Shown here: piece by piece, positions 5,572-12,060 of the stretch
Layout of the letters: the number at the start of each line of letters is the position of its first letter
Position numbering within the stretch: the first letter of the stretch is position 1
Source: Pseudomonadota bacterium
GTDB taxonomy: Bacteria; Desulfobacterota; Syntrophia; Syntrophales; UBA5619
NCBI GenBank assembly: GCA_018896355.1
Contig: JAHIMW010000223.1
Coordinates: 1-20,255 of the forward strand
Length of the DNA: 20,255 nt
Reading direction: 5' to 3'
The notes under the pieces: generated by a model
Database searches by the model: none
What the model was told of the DNA's origin: nothing
What the model saw: the letters and a program-made list of their open reading frames with translations, nothing else
Made by a program: the position numbers and the translations under genes

Positions 5572-7269
5572 ATGGAGAAGGTGATCGGCGGCAGGCTGGC
5601 GGCGGAGGCGCTCATCGACAGGGGCGTCGAGTATGTGTTCACATTGAGCGGGGGTCATATCACGCCGATCTATCAATTCCTTGAAGGATCGCCGGTCAAG
5701 ATTTTCGACACCCGGCATGAACAGGCCGCCGTCTTCATGGCCGAGGCGTGGGCGCGGATGACCCGGAAGCCCGCCGTCGCGCTGGTCACCGCCGGTCCCG
5801 GCTTCACGAACGCCCTCTCGGGGATCGCCAATGCGCGGCTCTCCAACGCCCCGGTGATCCTGATTGCGGGCTGCGTCGGGCTGGAAAGCGCGGAGAAACT
5901 CGATCTCCAGGACATGAAACAGCTTCCGGTCATCGAGCCGATGGTGAAGAAGGCCTGGGTCTGTCACTTGGCGGAGCGGATCCCCGAGTTCATCGACCTC
6001 GCCTTCCGGACCGCCGCGGGCGGGCGGCCGGGGCCGGTCTACCTGGAACTCCCCTGCGATGTCCTGAACGCGGCCGTCGATCCGGCGAAGGTGAAGCACC
6101 TCCGGAGCCGTGTGGATTCACGGCCGACGGACCTCGAAGGCGCCAAAGAGATTCTGCGGATGGTCGGGACGGCGAACTCGCCGGTGATCATTGCCGGCAG
6201 CGGCGTCTGGTACGCCGATGCGGGAGAACCCCTCCGCGCGTTTGCGGAACGGACCGGCATTCCGGTGTTCACCGGAAACTCCGGCCGGGGGACGCTCTCC
6301 GACACCCATCCCTTGTGTTTCGGGTCGTCGCTCGCGATCCGTCCCGGCGCGGCCTTCTTCGCGCTCGCCAGCGCCGACCTGGTCCTCTTCCTCGGGAGCC
6401 GCCTCAGTCTTTTCTACATCTTCGGCGACATCTTCCGGAAGGAGGCGAAATTCATCCAGGCGGACATCGAAGCGGAGGAGATCGGCCGGAACCGCAGCGT
6501 GGATCTGGGCATCGTCGGCGACGTCCGGGCGCTTCTGGAGGAGCTGAACCGCCTCGTTGAAAGCGAGCGCGGCGGCGAGGAGTTGCGCGGCCGGTTTCAG
6601 GGCTGGGCGGAGACCCTGCGGAAGGCCGATGTCGATGGAAAGGCCTCGACGCAGCCGCTCTGGACGAGCGAGGCCGTGCCGATCCATCCGCTCCGTCTTG
6701 CCCGGGAGATCGACGCCTTCATGGGCCGGGAGGAGGATATCGTGGTCGCCGACGGCGGCGACACCCAGGTCTGGATGGGAATGACGCGGACGGTCCGGAT
6801 GGGCGGCCATTATTTCGATTCGGGCCTCTACGGCTGCCTTGGGGTCGGGATTCCGTTCGCCAATGCGGCAAAGCTCCGCCATCCCGAGAGCCGCGTCCTC
6901 CTTGTGATCGGCGACGGATCGGTCGGGTTCAATTTCATGGAGTTCCACACGGCGATTCGCAAGGGGCTTCCGATCGTGGTCGTCGTCGCCAACGACCAGA
7001 GCTGGGGGATGATCGCCCACAGCCAGACGCTCCGGCTGGGTCATTGCATCCCCGACGGGACCTGCCTCGGCCCCGTGGACTACCATTGCATGGTCGAGGC
7101 CCTGGGCGGTTTCGGACTGGCCGTCGAGCGGCCGGAGGAGATCCGGCCGGCCCTGGAGGCGGCCTTCGCCTCGGGGAAGACCGCCTGCATCAACGTGAGG
7201 GTCGATCCATCCGTGATCAGTCCGGGAAGTGTCGCGCTGGCCAACCTCGGCGGCTACCGCGCCGGATGA
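5572..7269 (+). CDS. Thiamine-diphosphate-dependent enzyme, acetolactate synthase/2-hydroxyacyl-CoA lyase-like
   Basis: A 565-residue protein with the three-domain plan of the acetolactate synthase/pyruvate oxidase superfamily: N-terminal pyrimidine-binding domain (about 1-170) with catalytic Glu50 in DTRHEQAA, a central domain (about 190-330), and a C-terminal pyrophosphate-binding domain with GDG at 447-449 and Asn474 in ANDQSWGM (the GDG-x24-N Mg/ThDP motif). Length matches the family. It should make or break a C-C bond next to a carbonyl, by decarboxylation, carboligation or acyl-CoA lysis, but the exact reaction is open. No small regulatory subunit (ilvN-like) follows, which argues against classical branched-chain amino acid synthesis. 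The start is ATG 5572 with AGGAGGAA at 5561-5568; a longer frame from an upstream TTG would extend into the repeat. The gene is flanked by inverted copies of a 125-base repeat. Candidates include 2-hydroxyacyl-CoA lyase or a cyclic-diketone hydrolase, by context only. Confidence 0.88.
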   Translation: MEKVIGGRLAAEALIDRGVEYVFTLSGGHITPIYQFLEGSPVKIFDTRHEQAAVFMAEAWARMTRKPAVALVTAGPGFTNALSGIANARLSNAPVILIAGCVGLESAEKLDLQDMKQLPVIEPMVKKAWVCHLAERIPEFIDLAFRTAAGGRPGPVYLELPCDVLNAAVDPAKVKHLRSRVDSRPTDLEGAKEILRMVGTANSPVIIAGSGVWYADAGEPLRAFAERTGIPVFTGNSGRGTLSDTHPLCFGSSLAIRPGAAFFALASADLVLFLGSRLSLFYIFGDIFRKEAKFIQADIEAEEIGRNRSVDLGIVGDVRALLEELNRLVESERGGEELRGRFQGWAETLRKADVDGKASTQPLWTSEAVPIHPLRLAREIDAFMGREEDIVVADGGDTQVWMGMTRTVRMGGHYFDSGLYGCLGVGIPFANAAKLRHPESRVLLVIGDGSVGFNFMEFHTAIRKGLPIVVVVANDQSWGMIAHSQTLRLGHCIPDGTCLGPVDYHCMVEALGGFGLAVERPEEIRPALEAAFASGKTACINVRVDPSVISPGSVALANLGGYRAG

Positions 7270-7284
7270 AAGGAAACAAAGGAT

Positions 7285-7329
7285 GAATTATGGGGGATGA
7301 TTGCAGTGGAAATTCATCCCTCATAATTC
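7285..7329 (+). terminator. Stem-loop after the ThDP enzyme gene, possible terminator or mRNA stabiliser
   Basis: GAATTATGGGGGATGA (7285-7300) pairs with TCATCCCTCATAATTC (7314-7329) over 16 positions with one G-U, around a 13-base loop. It lies 16 bases past the stop codon. No T-run follows, so classic intrinsic termination is uncertain. The hairpin differs in composition from the GC-rich repeats that begin just after it. Confidence 0.4.
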
Positions 7330-7342
7330 AATATTCATAATT

Positions 7343-7598
7343 GACGAACGCGTAAAAATCCCAAATTGCCCTCCCCCTCGACGGGGGAGGGTTAGGGAAA
7401 GTACCAATAACATCCCCCCCCCCCTGGCGGGGGAGGGTTAGGGCGGGGGGGACGGCGCCATGAAATCAGCATATTGCAATTTCACCCACCCCCTAACCCC
7501 CTCCCGTCAAGGGAGGGGGAACATATTTGGAAGAGTTTTGCAATTACCTCGTACAGCGAAGCTATTTCCCCCTTTGTGGAGGAGGGTTAGGGTGAGGG
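7343..7598. repeat. GC-rich MITE-like repeat, copy 4 (composite)
   Basis: The left end gacgaacgcgtaaaaatcc is a degraded family terminus. It is followed by a C/G-run hairpin (about 7370-7397), the 125-base module in inverted orientation (7398-7522), then agttttgcaattacctcgta (7535-7554), a right terminus like that of copy 3. A further arm, ggaggagggttagggtgaggg, runs to 7598 and ends four bases before the dapF start. With the hairpin at 7285-7329 it accounts for the whole 333-base gap between the ThDP enzyme and dapF; no gene is seen in that gap. Confidence 0.7.
7398..7522 (-). repeat. 125-base module, right arm of the large inverted repeat
   Basis: Reverse-complement partner of 5424-5548 (about 115 of 125 positions identical by eye). 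The centre-to-centre distance is about 2 kb, with the ThDP enzyme gene as the only gene between them. Recombination between arms would invert that gene. Confidence 0.8.
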
Positions 7599-7602
7599 AG
7601 AG

Positions 7603-8424
7603 ATGATGATCGAATTCTATAAGATGAGCGGAAGCGGGAACGACTTTATCCTGATCGACAACCGGGACGGGTCGCTCGCTGTGGGGGATGTCGTCGCGTT
7701 CGTGAAGCGCGTCTGCGAACGGAAGGTGTCGGCCGGGGCGGACGGCCTGATCGTGATCGAGCGGTCCGAGAAGGTCGATTTCCGGTGGCGGTTCTTCAAC
7801 GCCGACGGCTCCGAGGTGGAGATGTGCGGGAACGGGGGCCGGTGCGCCGCCCGCTTCGCCTTCCTCAACGGGATCGCCGGGGAGAAGATGTCATTCGAGA
7901 CGGTGGCCGGGATCATCGACGCCGAGGTAAAGGGCGACGTGGTCAAGCTCCGCCTGACCGACCCGTGCAACCTGGTCATGGAAGACGAGATCCGGATCGA
8001 GAACATGACACTCTTCGTCCACAGCATCAACACGGGGGTCCCGCATGTTGTCCATTTCGTCCGCGATCCGAACGACTTCGATGTCTTCAACACCGGCCGG
8101 GCGATCCGTCGTCACGAACATTACCAGCCCGCCGGGACGAACGCCAATTTTGTCGCCGTTGTAGACGATAACACGCTCCGCGTCCGGACCTACGAGCGCG
8201 GCGTCGAGGACGAGACCCTCGCCTGCGGGACCGGCTCCGTCGCCGCCGCGCTGATCGCCGCCCGGAAGGGGCTGGTCGCGTCGCCCGTGGATGTGCGCGT
8301 GCAGAGCGGCGAAACGCTTCGGATTTACTTCACTCCGACCGAAAACGGATTTGAGAAAGTTTATCTTGAAGGAAAGGCCAAAGTGGTTTATCAGGGAAAA
8401 CTCTGGGACGAAGCCTGGAAGTGA
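7603..8424 (+). CDS. dapF: Diaminopimelate epimerase
   Basis: Converts LL-diaminopimelate to the meso form, the direct precursor of lysine and of the peptidoglycan cross-link residue; cytosolic and cofactor-free. The 273-residue length is typical. The two catalytic cysteines are Cys75 in EMCGNGGRC and Cys208 in ETLACGTGS, each in the family signature. The N-terminal KMSGSGNDFILID and TNANFVAV also match. ATG 7603 is followed at once by a second ATG (7606). The only ribosome-binding sequence is GAGGGAGAG directly upstream, which belongs to the G-rich arm of the preceding repeat. dapL follows after 61 bases on the same strand, so the two consecutive pathway steps are probably co-transcribed. 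Confidence 0.96.
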   Translation: MMIEFYKMSGSGNDFILIDNRDGSLAVGDVVAFVKRVCERKVSAGADGLIVIERSEKVDFRWRFFNADGSEVEMCGNGGRCAARFAFLNGIAGEKMSFETVAGIIDAEVKGDVVKLRLTDPCNLVMEDEIRIENMTLFVHSINTGVPHVVHFVRDPNDFDVFNTGRAIRRHEHYQPAGTNANFVAVVDDNTLRVRTYERGVEDETLACGTGSVAAALIAARKGLVASPVDVRVQSGETLRIYFTPTENGFEKVYLEGKAKVVYQGKLWDEAWK

Positions 8425-8485
8425 AAGAACGATCTCTTCCCCGCTTGCCGCGGCCCGAAAGAACCATCAAGGTCTGGAAAGGAGA

Positions 8486-9658
8486 ATGACGTTGCAGATT
8501 GCCGACCGTTTGACGAAAATCCCACCCTACCTGTTCATGGAATTGAGGAAGAAGATCGCCAAGGCCAAGGCCGACGGCGTGGATGTGATCAGCCTTGCGA
8601 TCGGCGACCCGGTCGACCCGACGCCCGATTCGATCATCGAAGAGCTCTGCCGCACCGCGCGCGACCCGGAGAACCACCGCTATCCGACGGACGAGGAGAA
8701 GGGGATGTTCGCCTTCCGGAAAGAGGTCGCCCGTTGGTACGACGCCCGCTACGGCGTCACGCTGGATCCCGCGACGGAGATCCTGGGGCTGATCGGCTCG
8801 AAGGAGGGGTGCCACCACTTCGTCATGGCCCGGATCAACCAAGGCGACATCGTGCTGATGACCGACCCCGGCTATCCCGCCTACCGCGCGAGCATCCTGA
8901 TGGGGGGCGGAATCCCGTACAACGTCCCGATCCGTCCGGAAAACGCATATCTGCCTGTCTTCGAAGAGATCCCGGCGGAGATTCTCGAAAAGGCGACGGG
9001 GATGTTCCTGAACTACCCGAACAACCCGACCGGCGCCTGCGCGACGCGGGGGTTCTTCGATAAGCTCGTCGCCTTCGCGAAGGCGAACGACATCGCCGTC
9101 TGCTACGACAACCCCTACAGTGAGGTCGTCTTCGACGGCCAGGAACGGCTCAGCTTTCTGTCCGCCGACGGGGCGAAGGAGGTGGGCGTCGAGCTCAACT
9201 CCCTGTCGAAGCCCTACAACATGACGGGCTGGCGGATCGGCATGGCCGCCGGGAATCCGGAACTCATTGCCGCGATCAGCAAGGTGAAGGAGAACACCGA
9301 CTCCGGGATCTTCAACGCGATCCAGTACGCGGGGATTAAGGCGCTTCGCGAGGAGTCGGGCAACATCAAGCGCATGATGGCGATCTATGGCCGGCGGCGC
9401 GAGCGGGTCTTGGCCACGCTGAAAAAGATCGGGATCGACTTCAATCCGCTGAAGGGGACTTTCTATCTGTGGGTTCCGACGCCGAAGGGGATGGGTTCGC
9501 TGGAGTTCACGAACAGGCTCTTCGAGAAGGCAGCCGTCGTCGTCGCGTCGGGGACCGCCTACGGCCAGTACGGCGAGGGGTTCATCCGGATCTCGCTCAC
9601 CGTCCCCGACGCCCGCCTGGAAGAGGCGCTGAAGCGAATCGAAAAGGCCTTTGCCTGA
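8486..9658 (+). CDS. dapL: LL-diaminopimelate aminotransferase
   Basis: PLP-dependent class I/II aminotransferase that makes LL-diaminopimelate directly from tetrahydrodipicolinate and glutamate, bypassing the succinylase/acetylase steps. It has 390 residues from ATG 8486. Visible: IADRLTKIPPYLFMEL (4-19, characteristic N-terminus), SLAIGDP (36-42), YPNNPTGA, DNPYSEVVFDG, the PLP lysine Lys242 in SLSKPYNMTGWRIG, and the C-terminal GEGFIRISLT. Start choice: AGGAG at 8480-8484 lies only one base from ATG 8486 but seven bases from an in-frame TTG at 8492 (two codons later), so TTG may be the real start. Adjacency to dapF strongly supports DapL rather than another class I aminotransferase. Confidence 0.93.
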   Translation: MTLQIADRLTKIPPYLFMELRKKIAKAKADGVDVISLAIGDPVDPTPDSIIEELCRTARDPENHRYPTDEEKGMFAFRKEVARWYDARYGVTLDPATEILGLIGSKEGCHHFVMARINQGDIVLMTDPGYPAYRASILMGGGIPYNVPIRPENAYLPVFEEIPAEILEKATGMFLNYPNNPTGACATRGFFDKLVAFAKANDIAVCYDNPYSEVVFDGQERLSFLSADGAKEVGVELNSLSKPYNMTGWRIGMAAGNPELIAAISKVKENTDSGIFNAIQYAGIKALREESGNIKRMMAIYGRRRERVLATLKKIGIDFNPLKGTFYLWVPTPKGMGSLEFTNRLFEKAAVVVASGTAYGQYGEGFIRISLTVPDARLEEALKRIEKAFA

Positions 9659-9663
9659 AAAAA

Positions 9664-9857
9664 GGAGCTTGTAAAAAGTCATGAATTTCTCTCTCTTGAG
9701 GGAGAATGTTCGGATGTGTGCAATATATTCCCTCCCCCTTGATGGGGGAGGGCCAGGGTGGGGGTGAAGAATGGTTGCATTGCAGTCCGTTATTTCCCCC
9801 TCCCCTTCATCCCCTCCCGCAGGGGGAGGGGAAATTTCACTTTTTACGAGGTCGTCA
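9664..9857. repeat. GC-rich MITE-like repeat, copy 5 (most complete)
   Basis: The left end gagcttgtaaaaagtcatga (9664-9683) and the right end tttcactttttacgaggtcg (9834-9853) are recognisable imperfect inverted repeats. Between them lie two hairpin units. One is at about 9729-9764, with GGGGG-A-GGG-CCA-GGG-T-GGGGG at 9744-9764 capable of a G-quadruplex. The other is at about 9796-9832. The last ~120 bases align in direct orientation with copy 1 at 1-140. The element fills the gap between dapL and the YchF-like gene. Confidence 0.75.
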
Positions 9858-9875
9858 AAGAAAGAACAATAAACA

Positions 9876-10877
9876 ATGGAAATCGGCATCCTGGGGCTTC
9901 CCCAGAGCGGCAAGAGCACCCTCTTCGAGATCATGACCGGCGTACGGAGCCGGGAGATGCACGGGGAGACCTGCGTCCGGGGCCTGGCTTCGGTGCCGGA
10001 CGCCCGCTTCGACCGCCTGGTTCAGATCTTCAAACCGGTAAAGGTTTCTCCCGCGAAGGTCCCCTTCAGCGACGTGAACGCGGTCGGCGAGAAGGCCTGG
10101 GACGCCGTCCGGCAGAGCCTCTCCGGGGCCGAAGGGCTCCTCCACGTCGTCGATGCGTTCACCGCGGCGTCCATCGCCGAAATCATGAGCCGTTACCGAA
10201 AATTGGAAGATGAACTGATCCTCGCCGATCTGATGATCGTCGAGAACCGCCTGGAGCGGCTGGCGAAGATGGCGAAAAAGCCGATGACGCCCCAGGACGT
10301 CTTTCACGCCCACGTCCTGCCGAGGCTCCGGGAGCTGTCTCTTTCCGATGAGGAGCGCCACGGTCTCCGGAGCTTTTCGTTCTGGACGATCCGGCCGGAG
10401 CTGGTCGTCGTGAACACCGGCGAGGAGAATCTGTCCGTCGCCGATGACTTTGTCCGGGAGGCGGGGCCTTCCGTACCGGCCATCGGAATCTGCTGCGCGA
10501 TCGAAGCGGAGCTGATGGCCCTCCCGTCGGAGGAGCGGAAGGAGTTCCTCGACGCGCTCGGCGTTCAGGAGGCCGCCTTTGGACGGGTGATCCGCGCGGC
10601 CTTTTCCCTCCTTGGCCGGATCTCCTACTTTACCGTCGGCGAGGACGAGGTCAAAGCCTGGGTCATCCCCGCGGGAACCAAGGCCCCGAAGGCGGCGGCG
10701 GTGATCCACAACGATTTCGAGCGGGGATTCATCAAGGCCGAGATTATCGGCTACGAAGAGTTCATCGCCTGCGGCGGGACCAACGCCGCCGCGAAAGCGG
10801 CCGGGAAGCTCCGCCTCGAGGGCAAGGAGTACGTCGTCCGCGACGGGGAGATGATCAACTTCCGCTTCAACGTCTGA
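9876..10877 (+). CDS. YchF/OLA1-like P-loop NTPase with DUF933 (TGS-like) C-terminus, short paralogue
   Basis: A 333-residue protein related to the universal YchF ATPase (about 363 residues). The N-terminal Walker A is GLPQSGKST (7-15). A charged helical insert (about 98-165) corresponds to the YchF coiled coil. VVVNTGEE (177-184) keeps the NxxE variant of the G4 motif that makes YchF prefer ATP. The C-terminal DUF933/TGS domain (about 248-333) is well conserved, with YFTVGEDEVKAWVIP, HNDFERGFIKAEII and DGEMINFRFNV. Unusual: the switch/G3 region, DIAGLVKGA in YchF, reads DVNAVGEKA, so the usual DxxG glycine is missing, and the switch I region is also altered. It may bind nucleotide without normal hydrolysis. 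The ribosome-binding site is weak (gaaagaac). It is probably a divergent paralogue, with the canonical ychF expected elsewhere. Confidence 0.82.
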   Translation: MEIGILGLPQSGKSTLFEIMTGVRSREMHGETCVRGLASVPDARFDRLVQIFKPVKVSPAKVPFSDVNAVGEKAWDAVRQSLSGAEGLLHVVDAFTAASIAEIMSRYRKLEDELILADLMIVENRLERLAKMAKKPMTPQDVFHAHVLPRLRELSLSDEERHGLRSFSFWTIRPELVVVNTGEENLSVADDFVREAGPSVPAIGICCAIEAELMALPSEERKEFLDALGVQEAAFGRVIRAAFSLLGRISYFTVGEDEVKAWVIPAGTKAPKAAAVIHNDFERGFIKAEIIGYEEFIACGGTNAAAKAAGKLRLEGKEYVVRDGEMINFRFNV

Positions 10878-10960
10878 TCCTGGGATAATCCGTCATTCCG
10901 CTGGCCGCTTGCTGTCCCCTGTGAACTTGGCGTTGGGAGGAATGTGAAAGGATATCCGCC

Positions 10961-10989
10961 TTGACATACACATTATCTCCCGGTAGAAT
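10961..10989 (+). promoter_or_regulatory. Promoter of the vapBC operon
   Basis: A perfect TTGACA (10961-10966), a 17-base spacer and TAGAAT (10984-10989, 5 of 6) lie 27 bases before the antitoxin ATG. It is overlapped by the inverted repeat described separately. Confidence 0.7.
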
Positions 10990-10995
10990 GTGTAT
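10966..10995. promoter_or_regulatory. Probable VapB operator (inverted repeat over the promoter)
   Basis: The arms ATACACATT (10966-10974) and AATGTGTAT (10987-10995) are exact inverted copies separated by 12 bases. They span from the end of the -35 box to just past the -10 box. Type II antitoxins normally repress their own operon by binding such palindromes, so this is the likely autoregulatory site. The binding itself is inference. Confidence 0.6.
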
Positions 10996-11015
10996 AACGA
11001 ACCTTGGAGAGGGTG

Positions 11016-11231
11016 ATGAAAATGCGGACCAACATCGTGATCGACGAAGATCTCATGAAAAAGGGCATTCATTATACAGGGCTCAGGACAAAAAAAGAGC
11101 TTGTTAACTTGGCCTTGCGGGAGTTGATCCAGAGGAAGGAGAGAAAGGAGATTCTTCGCCTGAAAGGGAAACTCCACTGGGAAGGCGATTTGGAAGAGCT
11201 GAGAAGGAGCCGTTTCGATGATCCTGATTGA
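11016..11231 (+). CDS. vapB: Antitoxin, VapB family
   Basis: A small protein of 71 residues from ATG 11016 (69 from ATG 11022). The N-terminus MRTNIVIDEDLMKKGIHYTG, then TKKELVNLALRELIQRK, is the ribbon-helix-helix DNA-binding pattern of VapB antitoxins (MRTNI-x-ID start, LVNLALREL helix). The charged C-terminus (about 45-71) would be the disordered part that wraps and inhibits the toxin. GGAGAGG at 11006-11012 supports ATG 11016; a TTG at 11004 in the same frame is inside that site and unlikely. The 3' end overlaps the toxin gene by 14 bases, as is usual for translational coupling in these pairs. Confidence 0.88.
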   Translation: MKMRTNIVIDEDLMKKGIHYTGLRTKKELVNLALRELIQRKERKEILRLKGKLHWEGDLEELRRSRFDDPD

Positions 11232-11616
11232 TTCTTCCGTCTGGATCGCTTTCTTCAACGGCAGCGAAGGGAACGCCGTATCCGCCCTGGAGACGCTGAT
11301 CGGCAACGAGGAGGAGGTGTTTCTGTCGGAATATATCCTCACCGAGGTCCTGCAGGGATTCAGGGAGGACAAAGAGTACGAAGCGGCCCGCCGATGCCTG
11401 CTTCGATTTCCGATCGCCCGGCTTAAGGATACGGATTCCTATCTTGAAGCGGCCCAAATCTATAGGCAGTGCCGGAGACAGGGAATCACCATCCGCAGGA
11501 CCGCCGATTGTCTGATCGCACGCACCGCCATGGAAAATGACCTATACCTCCTCCATCAGGACAGCGACTTCGATCGGATCGCATCGGTATGCCCATTAAA
11601 AATCTATGGAATATAG
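11218..11616 (+). CDS. vapC: PIN-domain ribonuclease toxin, VapC family
   Basis: A 132-residue PIN-domain protein, the expected length for VapC toxins, which are Mg-dependent endoribonucleases that cleave tRNA or rRNA until bound by VapB. The acidic active-site set is present: Asp5 in ILIDSSVWI, Glu43 in ILTEVLQGF, Asp97 in RRTADCLIA, and Asp115/Asp117 in LLHQDSDFDRIA. No catalytic residue appears lost, so the toxin looks intact. It overlaps the antitoxin gene by 14 bases. The RNA target cannot be read from the sequence. Confidence 0.9.
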   Translation: MILIDSSVWIAFFNGSEGNAVSALETLIGNEEEVFLSEYILTEVLQGFREDKEYEAARRCLLRFPIARLKDTDSYLEAAQIYRQCRRQGITIRRTADCLIARTAMENDLYLLHQDSDFDRIASVCPLKIYGI

Positions 11617-11767
11617 CGGCACTTCCAGTATTTATGTTTTTTTCGACGATTGTAGATACTGATGCAACAGTAACCGACTGAAAATGGAAGCTGCCGACGG
11701 GAAATAATAGCATACGCCGAACATCATTTCTTAATAATGGCAGTATGTTACAATATATTTTTTATTC
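11617..11767. other. AT-rich gap after vapC
   Basis: No gene is seen. Imperfect inverted arms cggcacttcca (11617-11627) and tggaagctgccg (11685-11696) flank about 57 bases right after the vapC stop. The stem is too open for a terminator and may be a remnant of a mobile fragment. The rest is AT-rich. Confidence 0.35.
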
Positions 11768-11796
11768 TTGACGTAGATTTATAATGGAATTATAAG
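11768..11796 (+). promoter_or_regulatory. Candidate promoter of the ABC importer operon
   Basis: TTGACG (11768-11773), a 17-base spacer and TATAAG (11791-11796), both 5 of 6 matches, lie in a very AT-rich setting. They predict a leader of about 250 bases before the binding-protein gene. A second -10-like TATAAT sits in the spacer at 11780-11785. Confidence 0.55.
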
Positions 11797-11913
11797 GGTC
11801 AAGTAGAAATCCGGTCGTGTCTGAACCGAATCCGAAATTAGAATATGGAAATTACAAACAAATTTATGGGGGAAATTTGAAAAGTGTGGTCTATAAAGTA
11901 CATCAATTCAAAA

Positions 11914-12060
11914 ATGAAAGGAGGTTTTACCGGAAAGAGATTGGTGGCGGGTCAGCGGATTGTATGCTTAAAAAGGATATTTATACAGGAAGAGATGATT
12001 GAAGATTACAAAATTATGCATGTTTTTTATGACAACATCACCATAAGGAGGTCAAAATGA
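11914..12060 (+). CDS. Possible 48-residue leader peptide overlapping the binding-protein start
   Basis: ATG 11914 opens a 48-codon frame (MKGGFTGKRLVAG at its start, ITIRRSK at its end) whose TGA overlaps the ATG of the solute-binding protein as ATGA. It lies entirely in the predicted transcript leader. No ribosome-binding site precedes it, the protein resembles nothing I recognise, and the ribosome-binding site of the next gene (AAGGAGGT, 12045-12052) lies inside it. It could be a coupling or leader peptide, or chance. Confidence 0.2.
   Translation: MKGGFTGKRLVAGQRIVCLKRIFIQEEMIEDYKIMHVFYDNITIRRSK

Noticed and set aside
6118..7086. 322-codon open frame on the minus strand opposite the ThDP enzyme
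   Set aside because: It is caused by third-position GC bias of the real gene; it has no ribosome-binding site or motif.
1..9857. CRISPR-like array from the recurring GC-rich repeats
   Set aside because: Copies are kilobases apart with genes between them, vary in length and lack regular spacers; no cas genes are seen.
8330..9934. 534-codon open frame on the minus strand opposite dapL
   Set aside because: It is the antisense shadow of a GC-rich coding frame; it is low-complexity, rich in Arg, Asp, Leu and Val, and the plus-strand dapL has all family motifs.
11817..12002. 61-codon frame from GTG in the importer leader (YGNYKQIYGG, VVYKVHQFK)
   Set aside because: No ribosome-binding site before the GTG, no family resemblance, and it ends 54 bases short of the next gene. 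AT-rich sequence of this length gives such frames by chance.
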